A DNA stretch of 64,000 nt, from positions 806,001-870,000 of the forward strand of contig NZ_CP014161.1 in assembly GCF_001543175.1 (NCBI RefSeq), given 5' to 3'. A program made the position numbers and the translations under genes. A model generated the notes under the pieces. That model was not told the DNA's origin, did no database searches, and was given only the letters and a program-made list of their open reading frames with translations. Positions 17,371 to 25,356 of the stretch are shown here, in pieces. The stretch's first letter is position 1, and each line of letters starts with the position of its first letter. Source of the stretch: Aerococcus urinae (GTDB lineage: Bacteria; Bacillota; Bacilli; Lactobacillales; Aerococcaceae).

Positions 17371-18735
17371 GTGAAAGTAGTAAAATTCGGTGGTAGCTCT
17401 CTAGCTAATGATAAGCAAATAAAAAAAGTGAAGAATATCATCGCCAGTGATAAAGACCGAAAAATTATTATTGTTTCTGCACCTGGAAAGCGTTTTGATG
17501 GGGATATAAAAGTGACCGATTTATTAATAGAGTTGGCCTCACAGACACTAAATGGCAGCGTGGATACCTCCCAAACCTACAAGGAGATCGTTGAAAGGTA
17601 TCGCGATATGGCAGAAGCCTTAGAAATACAAGAGCCAGTCATTGATGAAATCAAAAAATCTTTAAATGACATCCTCAATATGGATAAAAGTCAACCGGAT
17701 TACTTTATCGATGCCCTCAAAGCGAGTGGGGAGGATAATAACGCTAAATTAATCGCGGCCTATTTCAGAACTTGTGGCTTGAATGCGAGCTACATCAACC
17801 CTGGTGAAGCAGGTTTGATTCTTAGTGATGAACCCGGTAATGCTAAGGTTTTAGCTGAATCCTATCTCAATTTAGCAAAATTAAAAGAACGTGATGAAAT
17901 TTTAGTTTTTCCTGGCTTTTTTGGTTACACCAAAGAAGGTAAGCTAGTCACTTTTTCACGTGGTGGTAGCGACATTACCGGAGCTATCGTTGCCAATGGA
18001 GTGGGGGCTTCTATGTATGAGAACTTTACCGATGTTGATAGCATCTTTGTCGCTAGTCCGGCCCACGTTCATAACCCCGTTGGAATCAGCAATTTAACCT
18101 ATCGAGAAATGCGTGAACTCTCCTATGCAGGCTTTACTGTGGTTCATGACGAGGCATTGTATCCTGCTTTTGCAGAAAACATTCCCGTCGTAGTCAAAAA
18201 TACCAATAATCCGGAAGCCCCTGGGACAATGATTACGGAGAAAAAAATGACTGAAAATAAATGGCCAATTGCTGGTATTGCTAGCCATGGTGGATTTGCT
18301 TCTGTTTATATTACCAAATATATGATGAATCGCGAAGTGGGGTTCATGCGTCGCGTGTTGAGCGTCTTTGAAGAGTACGAATGTAGTGTAGAGCACGTGG
18401 TATCAGGGATCGATGATATTGATGTTATCTTTAAAGAAGAGCAACTTTCCGCAAAAGAATTAGATGAACTGCTTTTAGCGATCCAAACACGTACAGCAGC
18501 TGACAAGGTCGAAAAAAGAGAAAATCTTTGTCTGTTAATGATCGTTGGTGAGTCCATGCAATCAAGTATCGGGATTACCGCCCGGGCGACTAAGGCCCTC
18601 AGTCAAGCTAACATTAATTTAGAAATGATTAACCAGGGGTCTAGCGAAAATAGTGTGATGTTTGGTATCAAGGAAAATAAAGAAGCAGAAGCCGTACGGG
18701 CAATTTATGATGAATTTTTTGAAGCAGAAGACTAA
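17371..18735 (+). CDS. Aspartate kinase
   Basis: 454 residues. Phosphorylates aspartate, the first step towards lysine, diaminopimelate, threonine and methionine. The kinase domain starts with KVVKFGGSSLAN and includes FSRGGSDITGA and the DVDSIFVASP active-site region. Two ACT-type domains follow in the C-terminal third (CLLMIVGESM ... NLEMINQGSSENSVMFG), so feedback control by an amino acid is likely. GTG start at 17371 has AAGGAAGAG at 17354-17362. It stands alone here, with no asd, dapA or hom neighbour, and no lysine riboswitch is visible in the short upstream gap. Confidence 0.93.
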   Translation: MKVVKFGGSSLANDKQIKKVKNIIASDKDRKIIIVSAPGKRFDGDIKVTDLLIELASQTLNGSVDTSQTYKEIVERYRDMAEALEIQEPVIDEIKKSLNDILNMDKSQPDYFIDALKASGEDNNAKLIAAYFRTCGLNASYINPGEAGLILSDEPGNAKVLAESYLNLAKLKERDEILVFPGFFGYTKEGKLVTFSRGGSDITGAIVANGVGASMYENFTDVDSIFVASPAHVHNPVGISNLTYREMRELSYAGFTVVHDEALYPAFAENIPVVVKNTNNPEAPGTMITEKKMTENKWPIAGIASHGGFASVYITKYMMNREVGFMRRVLSVFEEYECSVEHVVSGIDDIDVIFKEEQLSAKELDELLLAIQTRTAADKVEKRENLCLLMIVGESMQSSIGITARATKALSQANINLEMINQGSSENSVMFGIKENKEAEAVRAIYDEFFEAED

Positions 18736-18871
18736 GCCACTTGTTAGGTTTAAAGATAAACAGAGAAGCCACTAAAGAAGTCGAATTTGTTTTGACTAAA
18801 AATAATTTATGGATTGATTTATCACTTATTTTAAAAAATGCTTGCTATCTTAGGAGGAATAGGCTAAAGTA

Positions 18872-18933
18872 AGTAACAATAAATGTTACTAATACTTTGA
18901 TAAAAAAGATTAGAATTCTTTAGTCTTTTTTAT
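18872..18933 (+). other. Leader hairpins before the lone ABC ATPase
   Basis: Two inverted repeats precede the ATPase gene: AGTAACA / TGTTACT (18872-18878, 18884-18890) and an A-run/T-run hairpin at 18902-18933 that looks like a weak terminator. They might form an attenuator or simply be the terminator of a short transcript. No riboswitch family is recognised. Confidence 0.3.
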
Positions 18934-18962
18934 TTACCTAACTTATGAAAGGGGTTACTCAC

Positions 18963-19697
18963 ATGGCTCAAGCAAAAGTAGTGATTCAAAACCTAAAGAA
19001 GAGTTTTGATGATAATGAAGTTCTCAAAGATATCAACTTAGAAATCAGCGAAGGTGAAGTGGTCTGCATCATCGGTCCTTCGGGTTCAGGGAAATCTACT
19101 TTATTGCGATGCATTAATCGTTTAGAGACGATTGATGGGGGTAGTGTGGTAGTCGACGGTATTGATATGTCAGATGAAAGTATCGATATCGACAAGGCGC
19201 GTGAAAATATCGGAATGGTTTTCCAACAATTCAACCTATTTCCGCATATGACTGTTAAAGAAAATATTACTCTAGCACCCCTGCAATTAAATAAATTAAG
19301 TCAAGAAGAAGCTGACCAAAAAGCCCTTGAATTATTAGATAGTGTCGGCCTTAAAGAAAAGGCTGACGCCTATCCTAATTCCTTATCTGGTGGTCAAAAA
19401 CAACGGGTAGCCATTGCTCGGGCCTTGGCTATGGACCCTGACTTAATGTTATTTGACGAACCGACATCAGCCTTGGACCCAGAAATGGTTGGTGATGTGT
19501 TAGAAGTTATGAAAGATCTTGCTAGACAAGGGATGACCATGGTGATTGTGACCCATGAAATGGGCTTTGCTAAAGAAGTGTCTGACCGTACCTTGTTTAT
19601 GGACGGAGGGTACATTGTTGAGTCAGGTAAACCAGAAGACCTATTCAATCATCCCAAACATCAACGGACCCAAGATTTCTTACAAAAAGTACTCTAA
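18963..19697 (+). CDS. Polar amino acid ABC transporter ATP-binding protein (GlnQ-like)
   Basis: 244 residues from ATG 18963, which has AAAGGGG eight bases upstream; an in-frame ATG at 18945 precedes that Shine-Dalgarno. Walker [11 protein letters not shown]-loop [12 protein letters not shown], signature [15 protein letters not shown], Walker [15 protein letters not shown] and switch His in VTHEMGFA are all intact. FPHMTV and the following spacing are typical of polar amino acid importers (GlnQ/ArtP). No permease or binding protein gene is adjacent, so it must pair with products made elsewhere, perhaps with the fused transporter at 21761. It ends at a strong terminator. Confidence 0.9.
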   Translation: MAQAKVVIQNLKKSFDDNEVLKDINLEISEGEVVCIIGPSGSGKSTLLRCINRLETIDGGSVVVDGIDMSDESIDIDKARENIGMVFQQFNLFPHMTVKENITLAPLQLNKLSQEEADQKALELLDSVGLKEKADAYPNSLSGGQKQRVAIARALAMDPDLMLFDEPTSALDPEMVGDVLEVMKDLARQGMTMVIVTHEMGFAKEVSDRTLFMDGGYIVESGKPEDLFNHPKHQRTQDFLQKVL

Positions 19698-19775
19698 CTA
19701 TTAAAAAATAGGTTAGAAGTCGTTACTGGATGACATGAGCGTTAGCTATACCCAGTGAGGTTCTGAAACAATTTT

Positions 19776-19816
19776 AAAAGAGAGGCTGAGTTTTTACTCT
19801 GGCCTCTCTTTTATTT
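19776..19816 (+). terminator. Intrinsic terminator after the ABC ATPase
   Basis: AAAAGAGAGGC (19776-19786) and GCCTCTCTTTT (19802-19812) with a 15-base loop and T-rich tail. Confidence 0.8.
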
Positions 19817-19954
19817 TACGGGTGAGGCTAGTAATTCTTGCTTTTCAAGCGATGGTAAAAAAATTATAATTAAACAGGAAATTATTATAAATCCAGCTAA
19901 TGAATGGTACAATATGACTACTATTGATTTACGACTTGGAAAGGATGGAGCAAA

Positions 19955-20884
19955 TTGCGCCAATTTTTTGAAAATAAAAAACTTGTGGTTGTGCTATTGA
20001 GTGTTATTAGCTCACTTAGCCTGATTGCTTTTTCCACCTTTGGACAGGAAAGTTTACCTCAACCCATGACCTGGGTAAATGACTTTACTGCAATGGTAGC
20101 CCGCCTGATATCGACCCCAACAAATTCCATCATGCAATTTGGGGATTCTGTGACTAATTTACAGAATACCTATCAGGAAAATCAGCAATTAAAAAAACAA
20201 TTGTCCACTTTACAGAGCTTAGAAGCACAAAATACGATTTTAAAAGAAGAAAATAAGCAAATGACCAATCTTTTAAAATTGAAACCGACCCTGGTTGGTA
20301 AGACAGTAATTGCATCTTCAGTCATTTCTAGGGCTCCTGAAAATTGGTTAGATAAGTTGACTATTGATGTAGGTTCTAACAACGGGGTGAAGGAGAACAT
20401 GTCGGTCATGACTGATTCAGGTCTCATTGGCCGAGTTTCCGAAGTTGGCCCCACAAGTGCAAAAGTGAGCTTAGTCACTTCAGACCAAGAAGATGCGGTG
20501 GAAATAGCTGCCGGTGTTCAGTCTGATGATGGGATATTTTATGGGGTGATTGACCAATACGATTCAAGTCATAACCGCTTAATTGTCAATCAAATTCCTA
20601 AAGAAGCTAAAATAAAAGAGGGTAATCTGGTCACCACAAGTGGTCTGGGTGGTGTTTCTCCAGAAGGCTTAATCATTGGAAAAGTGGCTAAAATGGAAGA
20701 CGATGAATTCGCTTTAGCTAAACGTGTCTATGTCGAGCCAGCAGCTAATTTCAATGATATCCGTCATGTCTTTGTGATTATGTCACAGAGAAGTGAACCT
20801 GACACAGAGACCCCTAATGCAGCTGAAGAAGTTCCGGGCACTACCCCAGCCAACCAAAATGGCGCAAGTCATTATGCAAATTAG
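19955..20884 (+). CDS. mreC: Rod shape-determining protein MreC
   Basis: 309 residues. Bitopic membrane protein that organises the elongation machinery for cell wall synthesis. One N-terminal membrane segment (VVVLLSVISSLSLIAF), a coiled coil at about residues 70-105 (Gln/Leu/Glu heptads), then the beta-barrel MreC domain (SRAPENWLDKLTIDVGS ... GLIGRVSEVG ... VTTSGLGG). The C-terminus is a disordered Glu/Pro/Thr-rich tail. Start is TTG at 19955 with a GGAG-containing Shine-Dalgarno. mreB is not adjacent. mreD follows 14 bases downstream. Confidence 0.93.
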   Translation: MRQFFENKKLVVVLLSVISSLSLIAFSTFGQESLPQPMTWVNDFTAMVARLISTPTNSIMQFGDSVTNLQNTYQENQQLKKQLSTLQSLEAQNTILKEENKQMTNLLKLKPTLVGKTVIASSVISRAPENWLDKLTIDVGSNNGVKENMSVMTDSGLIGRVSEVGPTSAKVSLVTSDQEDAVEIAAGVQSDDGIFYGVIDQYDSSHNRLIVNQIPKEAKIKEGNLVTTSGLGGVSPEGLIIGKVAKMEDDEFALAKRVYVEPAANFNDIRHVFVIMSQRSEPDTETPNAAEEVPGTTPANQNGASHYAN

Positions 20885-20898
20885 GAGGAGCGAGTGAT

Positions 20899-21420
20899 AT
20901 GTTCGATTATATACGCTATCATTTAACCCTTCCCGTTTTTTTAATTTTTGTTTTCTTACTGGATGGCGCTTTAGTTAATGTCTTACTAGCTAGTGTGGAT
21001 ACCTATGCCTATCAAATTATTCCCAGTCTTTTACTGATCAGCCTAACACTGATTCCCTTGTATTATAACCAGCCAAGAACGATTTACTTGATGGCTTTTA
21101 TTATTGGTTTTCTGTATGATTCATACTATAACGGCATTCTAGGAATTAATTTATTTCTGTTCCCAGCAGTCGTTTACTTATCCTACCAGGTAAAAAATCG
21201 CTTTCCCTTGAATTTTTATAGCATCTGGGTCTGGGCTGTGATCATGTATCTTTTATATCACAATGTGATTTATTGGCTCTATCGGATCTTACGTATTCAC
21301 GGGGACACTTATCTTAAGTTCTTAGCTAGCTTTTTAGGTCCCTCCCTATTATTTAATAGTTTAATGATTTTTCTGCTCAACCTGGTGATTTATCGCTTAG
21401 TCAATTGGGTCAAGGGCTGA
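20899..21420 (+). CDS. mreD: Rod shape-determining protein MreD
   Basis: 173 residues, strongly hydrophobic with about five membrane spans. Small size, position directly after mreC and segments such as FIIGFLYDSYYNGILGI (the FxxGLxxDxxxxxxLG pattern) identify it. It works with MreC in the elongasome. Shine-Dalgarno AGGAGG just after the mreC stop. Confidence 0.9.
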   Translation: MFDYIRYHLTLPVFLIFVFLLDGALVNVLLASVDTYAYQIIPSLLLISLTLIPLYYNQPRTIYLMAFIIGFLYDSYYNGILGINLFLFPAVVYLSYQVKNRFPLNFYSIWVWAVIMYLLYHNVIYWLYRILRIHGDTYLKFLASFLGPSLLFNSLMIFLLNLVIYRLVNWVKG

Positions 21421-21450
21421 TCCTTATTGGGTTTTAAAAATAAATAAATC

Positions 21451-21479
21451 TTGCTAAATACAAATAATATCAGTATAAT
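21451..21479 (+). promoter_or_regulatory. Promoter of the T-box leader
   Basis: TTGCTA (21451-21456), 17-base spacer, perfect TATAAT (21474-21479). Transcription would begin about 21486, just before the T-box. Confidence 0.65.
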
Positions 21480-21489
21480 GAAAATTAAT

Positions 21490-21736
21490 ATCATAATGAC
21501 AGTGAATGGAAGAGGCTAAAACCTTTCTTTTAAAGAGAGTCTGGCTGGTGGAAACAGACAAAGAAACTTTAGCTACACACCCAGGAGTCAATAGTTTAAA
21601 AGGCTATTCGCTTAGCGAGCGTTACATCGCGATGTTACTAACATCATGAGGCAATTATTGTGAGATAGTTGCGAAAAAAGGTGGAACCACGAAAGCGTCC
21701 TTTTCGTTTTAAACGAAGAGGGCGTTTTATTTTTTA
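21490..21736 (+). ncRNA. T-box riboswitch, probably histidine-specific
   Basis: Leader of about 245 bases that reads tRNA charging and controls the amino acid transporter downstream. Stem I distal features AGAGAG ... GGTGGAAA are at 21535-21554. The conserved antiterminator bulge GGTGGAACCACG is at 21680-21691. An intrinsic terminator (GCGTCCTTTTCGTTT at 21695-21709 against 21711-21725, then T-rich) competes with it. GCTAAA (21515-21520) pairs with TTTAGC (21568-21573), so the specifier side of the loop is TACACAC at 21574-21580. CAC followed by A (21576-21579) is the best specifier, giving His; TAC (Tyr) at 21574-21576 is the alternative. T-box identity is clear; the specifier is inference. 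Confidence 0.9.
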
Positions 21737-21760
21737 TTAAAAGAAAAGGAGGAGTTTGTC

Positions 21761-23254
21761 ATGATAGCAGGATTCGACTTGAAAAAGTCTTGGATAGTTA
21801 TGGTTATTGCTTTAGTTACTATTTTGGGGTTGGTGGCAAACCACCATGTTGAAGCTGAAGAGGCAGCTCCTCAAGAACGTATGGAATCTGTTGAAGAGGG
21901 ACCAAAAAGAGGCGATAAGGTTGTCATCGGCCTAGATGATACCTTTGCTCCCATGGGATTTCGTAATGGGCAAAATGAAATTGTTGGTTTTGACATTGAC
22001 TTAGCCCAAGCTATTGCTGAGATTTATGGCTGGGAGCTCGACTTTCAGCCGATCGACTGGGCAATGAAAGAAACCGAATTGAATAGTGGTAATATTGACT
22101 TACTTTGGAATGGTGTCGGAATTACTCCTGAAAGAGAAGAACAGATGCTCTTTTCTCAGCCTTATTTTGAAAGTCCTAATATCGTGATTACTAAAAAGGA
22201 AAGCCCAATCAAGGAACTTTCCGATTTAGCCGGGAAAACGATATCGACCCAATCTGGCTCGACGACAGCTGAAGATATTAAGGACTGGCCTAATCAACTT
22301 TACCAAAAATTGGCGCAAAAACCGGTTCTCTATTCCTCTTATAATGAGGTTTTTGCTGATTTAGATTCCGGCCGTGTTGATGCTGTGGTCACTGATTATA
22401 CTTATGGTCACTATATTATGGAGGTTCGTGGGGAAGAAAAATATGACTCCTTCGTGGACCCCAGTAAGGAGCCTGAGCAAATGGCAGTCGCGATGCGAAA
22501 ATCTGCTAGCGGTCTTAAGACAATGATCGACCAAGGTCTTGACCAAGTAAAGGCTAACGGAAAATATGATGAAATTGTCGCCAAATGGTTTGGAGAAAAC
22601 CGCCAAGTGGCTAGCCAAGAGAATATTATTCAAAAAAACCTTCCCTCCCTGTGGAGTGGTTTTAAACTAACCCTTGTCTTGTTTGTCTTGGTACTGGCAC
22701 TTAGTCTCCCATTAGGTTTTCTTATCGCCATTATGCGGGTCTTTAGCCCTAAACTGATTCAATGGTTAATTGAAGGTTATGTCTTCATTATGCGAGGGAG
22801 TCCGCTCATGTTACAACTGATGATGGTTTTCTTCGGTTTACCTTATTTAGGAATTAATTTGGATCGCTTTACCGCTGCCCTTATAGCCTTTGTGATAAAT
22901 TATGCCGCTTATTTTGCGGAAATTTTCCGGGGTGGGATTACTTCCGTACCCCAAGGTCAATACGAAAGTATCAAAGTCTTAGGGATTGGCTGGCAAAGGG
23001 GTTTTCGTCGCATCATTTTACCTCAAGTGATGAAAATCACTCTACCATCTGTCGGCAATGAAGTGATTGCCTTAGTCAAGGATACTTCATTAGTCTATGT
23101 GATTGGCCTTGGAGAATTGTTACGAGCGGGCTCGATTGCTGCTAACACCTATGCAACCATTATTCCTTATTTGGTCTGTGGGGTGTTCTATTTAATCTTC
23201 ACTGCCTTTGTGACCCTTGCCTTGCGTAGAATTGAATATCGGGTGAGCTGGTAG
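21761..23254 (+). CDS. Amino acid ABC transporter, fused substrate-binding protein and permease
   Basis: 497 residues. An N-terminal signal anchor (IVMVIALVTILGLV) leads into a family 3 solute-binding domain (about residues 50-275: VIGLDDTFAPMGFR ... GFDIDLAQAIAE ... WNGVGITPEREEQM), joined to a GlnP-type permease domain (about 285-495) whose EAA loop is QYESIKVLGIGWQRGFRRII. Such fusions are common in Lactobacillales glutamine-type importers; the binding domain is displayed outside. Shine-Dalgarno AAGGAGG before ATG 21761. The T-box leader indicates induction when one tRNA, probably tRNA-His, is uncharged, so histidine is the likely cargo. The ATPase gene follows 27 bases downstream. Confidence 0.93.
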   Translation: MIAGFDLKKSWIVMVIALVTILGLVANHHVEAEEAAPQERMESVEEGPKRGDKVVIGLDDTFAPMGFRNGQNEIVGFDIDLAQAIAEIYGWELDFQPIDWAMKETELNSGNIDLLWNGVGITPEREEQMLFSQPYFESPNIVITKKESPIKELSDLAGKTISTQSGSTTAEDIKDWPNQLYQKLAQKPVLYSSYNEVFADLDSGRVDAVVTDYTYGHYIMEVRGEEKYDSFVDPSKEPEQMAVAMRKSASGLKTMIDQGLDQVKANGKYDEIVAKWFGENRQVASQENIIQKNLPSLWSGFKLTLVLFVLVLALSLPLGFLIAIMRVFSPKLIQWLIEGYVFIMRGSPLMLQLMMVFFGLPYLGINLDRFTAALIAFVINYAAYFAEIFRGGITSVPQGQYESIKVLGIGWQRGFRRIILPQVMKITLPSVGNEVIALVKDTSLVYVIGLGELLRAGSIAANTYATIIPYLVCGVFYLIFTAFVTLALRRIEYRVSW

Positions 23255-23281
23255 TCCAGTGATGAAAGAGGAGGGATTTTA

Positions 23282-23953
23282 ATGGCCTTAATAGTTTCTA
23301 ATTTAAAAAAAGCTTACAACGGTAATAGGGTGATTGATCAATTTAACTGCCGGATTGATCCAGGAGAAATTGTTATTTTACTGGGCCCATCTGGAACCGG
23401 AAAAACGACTTTTATGCGTTTAATCAATAATTTAGAAAAATGTGACCAAGGAAATATTGCCATTGGTGACCGGGTCCTCTGCCAAGAGACTTCCCAAGGG
23501 GTTCAATACAGTGATAAGGCCAGTCAACGCCGTTATCAAAACGCCATTGGCATGGTTTTTCAAAATTACCAGTTGTTCCCCAATTTTACGGTCTTAGATA
23601 ACGTCTTAGAAGCACCACTTGCACAAAAATTAGCGCCCAAGTCAGAATTGCTCGATCAGGCCATGTTTTTACTCGACAGTGTGGGCCTAAAAGATAAGGC
23701 TGATGCCTATCCATCGACCTTGTCAGGAGGGCAAAAGCAAAGGGTTGCCATTGCTAGAGCCTTGATGCTATCACCAGAGATCATTTGTTTTGATGAACCA
23801 ACTTCAGCCCTTGACCGCGAGTCCGCTAATCAAGTAGGAAAGTTAGTTCAAGCTATCGCTAAACAAGGGAAGGGCATTTTAGTGGTTACTCACGATACTC
23901 AATTTGGTGAAGATTTTGGTACCCGGATTGTTTCTTCTGAAGAATTTAAATAA
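23282..23953 (+). CDS. Amino acid ABC transporter ATP-binding protein
   Basis: 223 residues. Partner ATPase of the fused transporter upstream. Walker A GPSGTGKTT, Q-loop FQNYQLFPNFTV, signature [15 protein letters not shown], Walker [15 protein letters not shown] and switch His in VVTHDTQFG. Slightly short for the family (about 240) because the C-terminal tail after the switch region is trimmed. Shine-Dalgarno GAGGAGGG before ATG 23282. Same T-box operon. Confidence 0.92.
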   Translation: MALIVSNLKKAYNGNRVIDQFNCRIDPGEIVILLGPSGTGKTTFMRLINNLEKCDQGNIAIGDRVLCQETSQGVQYSDKASQRRYQNAIGMVFQNYQLFPNFTVLDNVLEAPLAQKLAPKSELLDQAMFLLDSVGLKDKADAYPSTLSGGQKQRVAIARALMLSPEIICFDEPTSALDRESANQVGKLVQAIAKQGKGILVVTHDTQFGEDFGTRIVSSEEFK

Positions 23954-23991
23954 GCCATCGTAATTTCTTATTGTTATTTTTTGGAAAAAGA

Positions 23992-24021
23992 TTGCCAAGT
24001 AATTCAAGATTGTGCTATAGT
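23992..24021 (+). promoter_or_regulatory. Promoter of the pyrimidine operon
   Basis: TTGCCA (23992-23997), an 18-base spacer and TATAGT (24016-24021), placed about 20 bases before the PyrR-binding loop. Confidence 0.55.
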
Positions 24022-24037
24022 ATAAAAAATTGAATTT

Positions 24038-24146
24038 GCCTTTAAACCTGTCCCGTGAGGCAGGCAAGGAGACTTATATAAAAAAGGGATTAGTCTATAC
24101 ATGACTAGTCTTTTCGTCGAGCCTCCTTGCATAGGAGGCTTTTTTA
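24038..24146 (+). promoter_or_regulatory. PyrR attenuator of the pyrimidine operon
   Basis: The RNA around 24041-24071 matches the PyrR-binding hairpin: CCTG (24047-24050), the conserved loop TCCCGTGAGG and CAGG (24061-24064), with GCAAGGAG following. GCAAGGAG (24064-24071) can instead pair with CTCCTTGC (24123-24130) as an antiterminator, which destroys the terminator AGCCTCCT / AGGAGGCT (24120-24127, 24133-24140) with its T6 tail. UMP- or UTP-bound PyrR stabilises the binding hairpin and so favours termination. pyrR itself is not in this window. The match to the known consensus is strong. Confidence 0.92.
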
Positions 24147-24234
24147 ATGGAAAAAAGTAAAGGGCTTATTCAGTTCCTATCGACTAAAAATAGGCGTTAA
24201 AAGGCTCCTGTGAGAGCTAACGAAAGGATAAGAA

Positions 24235-25314
24235 ATGACAAAAAAGAGATTAATTTTAGAAGATGGTAGTGTCTTTGAAGGGGAAGGCTTTGGTTACGAT
24301 AAAGAGGTGATTGGTGAGCTGGTCTTTAATACGGGAATGTCCGGCTATCAAGAATCCATCACCGACCAATCTTACGCTGGTCAATTATTGACCTTTACTT
24401 ATCCCCTGATTGGTAATTATGGGATTAATTATGATAACTATGAATCCTTAAATCCTTCATGTGTTGGGGTCATTGTTCATGAGTGGGCTAGACGACCCAG
24501 TCATTGGAAGTCGCAAATGAATCTCGATACTTTCTTAAAACAGAAAAAAATTCCTGGCCTAGCTGGTATCGACACTCGTTTATTAACCAAGAAAATCCGC
24601 AAGCATGGGGTTATGAAGGCTTACTTAACCAGTAAAGATGACCCCTTGAGTGATTTATTAGCAGTCCTAAGAAATACAGAGCTTGATCAAAAATTGATTC
24701 AAAAAGTCTCTACCCAAGCGGCTTATCCGATTCCTGGTCAAGGTTACCGGGTCATCGTGATGGACTTTGGTTTAAAACACTCAATCTTGGCTGAATTATC
24801 CAAGCGCAATTGTCAGGTGACCGTGGTTCCATATGATACCAGCTTAGAGGAAATTAACGCCCTAGCTCCTGATGGGATTGTCTTATCCAATGGACCTGGT
24901 GACCCTGATGATCTTCCTGAAGCATTAGACACCATCCGCGAATTAGAGAAGCGTTATCCCTTATTTGGAATCTGCATGGGCCATCAACTGTTTTCAAAGG
25001 CTAACGGGGCCAAAACTTATAAAATGAAATTTGGTCACCGTGGTTTTAACCATGCCGTTAGGGAACTTGCGACTGGTCAAATTCATTTTACTAGTCAAAA
25101 CCACGGTTATGCTGTCAGTCGAGAAGATTTACCAGCAGACCTAGAAATCACCCATGAAGAGATTAATGACCATACTGTCGAAGGGCTTCGTCACAAAAAG
25201 TACCCCGCCTTTTCGGTTCAGTATCATCCCGATGCTTGCCCTGGGCCTCATGACGCTGGATATCTATTTGACAGCTTCTTAAAGTTAATCGAAGAAAGTA
25301 AACAAACAAAATAA
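24235..25314 (+). CDS. carA: Carbamoyl-phosphate synthase small subunit
   Basis: 359 residues. Glutaminase subunit that supplies ammonia to CarB for carbamoyl phosphate. N-terminal CPSase domain ([15 protein letters not shown] ... [10 protein letters not shown]) and class I amidotransferase domain with nucleophile Cys in FGICMGHQL and the His-x-Glu region here reading [11 protein letters not shown], where the usual Glu of HPE is replaced by Asp. That Asp substitution also occurs in some PyrAA proteins and may be neutral. First gene of the PyrR-controlled operon, with AAAGGA at good spacing before ATG 24235. Confidence 0.95.
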   Translation: MTKKRLILEDGSVFEGEGFGYDKEVIGELVFNTGMSGYQESITDQSYAGQLLTFTYPLIGNYGINYDNYESLNPSCVGVIVHEWARRPSHWKSQMNLDTFLKQKKIPGLAGIDTRLLTKKIRKHGVMKAYLTSKDDPLSDLLAVLRNTELDQKLIQKVSTQAAYPIPGQGYRVIVMDFGLKHSILAELSKRNCQVTVVPYDTSLEEINALAPDGIVLSNGPGDPDDLPEALDTIRELEKRYPLFGICMGHQLFSKANGAKTYKMKFGHRGFNHAVRELATGQIHFTSQNHGYAVSREDLPADLEITHEEINDHTVEGLRHKKYPAFSVQYHPDACPGPHDAGYLFDSFLKLIEESKQTK

Positions 25315-25356
25315 TCTATTTAAATCTAATCAGTGAGTTAGAAAATAGGAGGAAAT

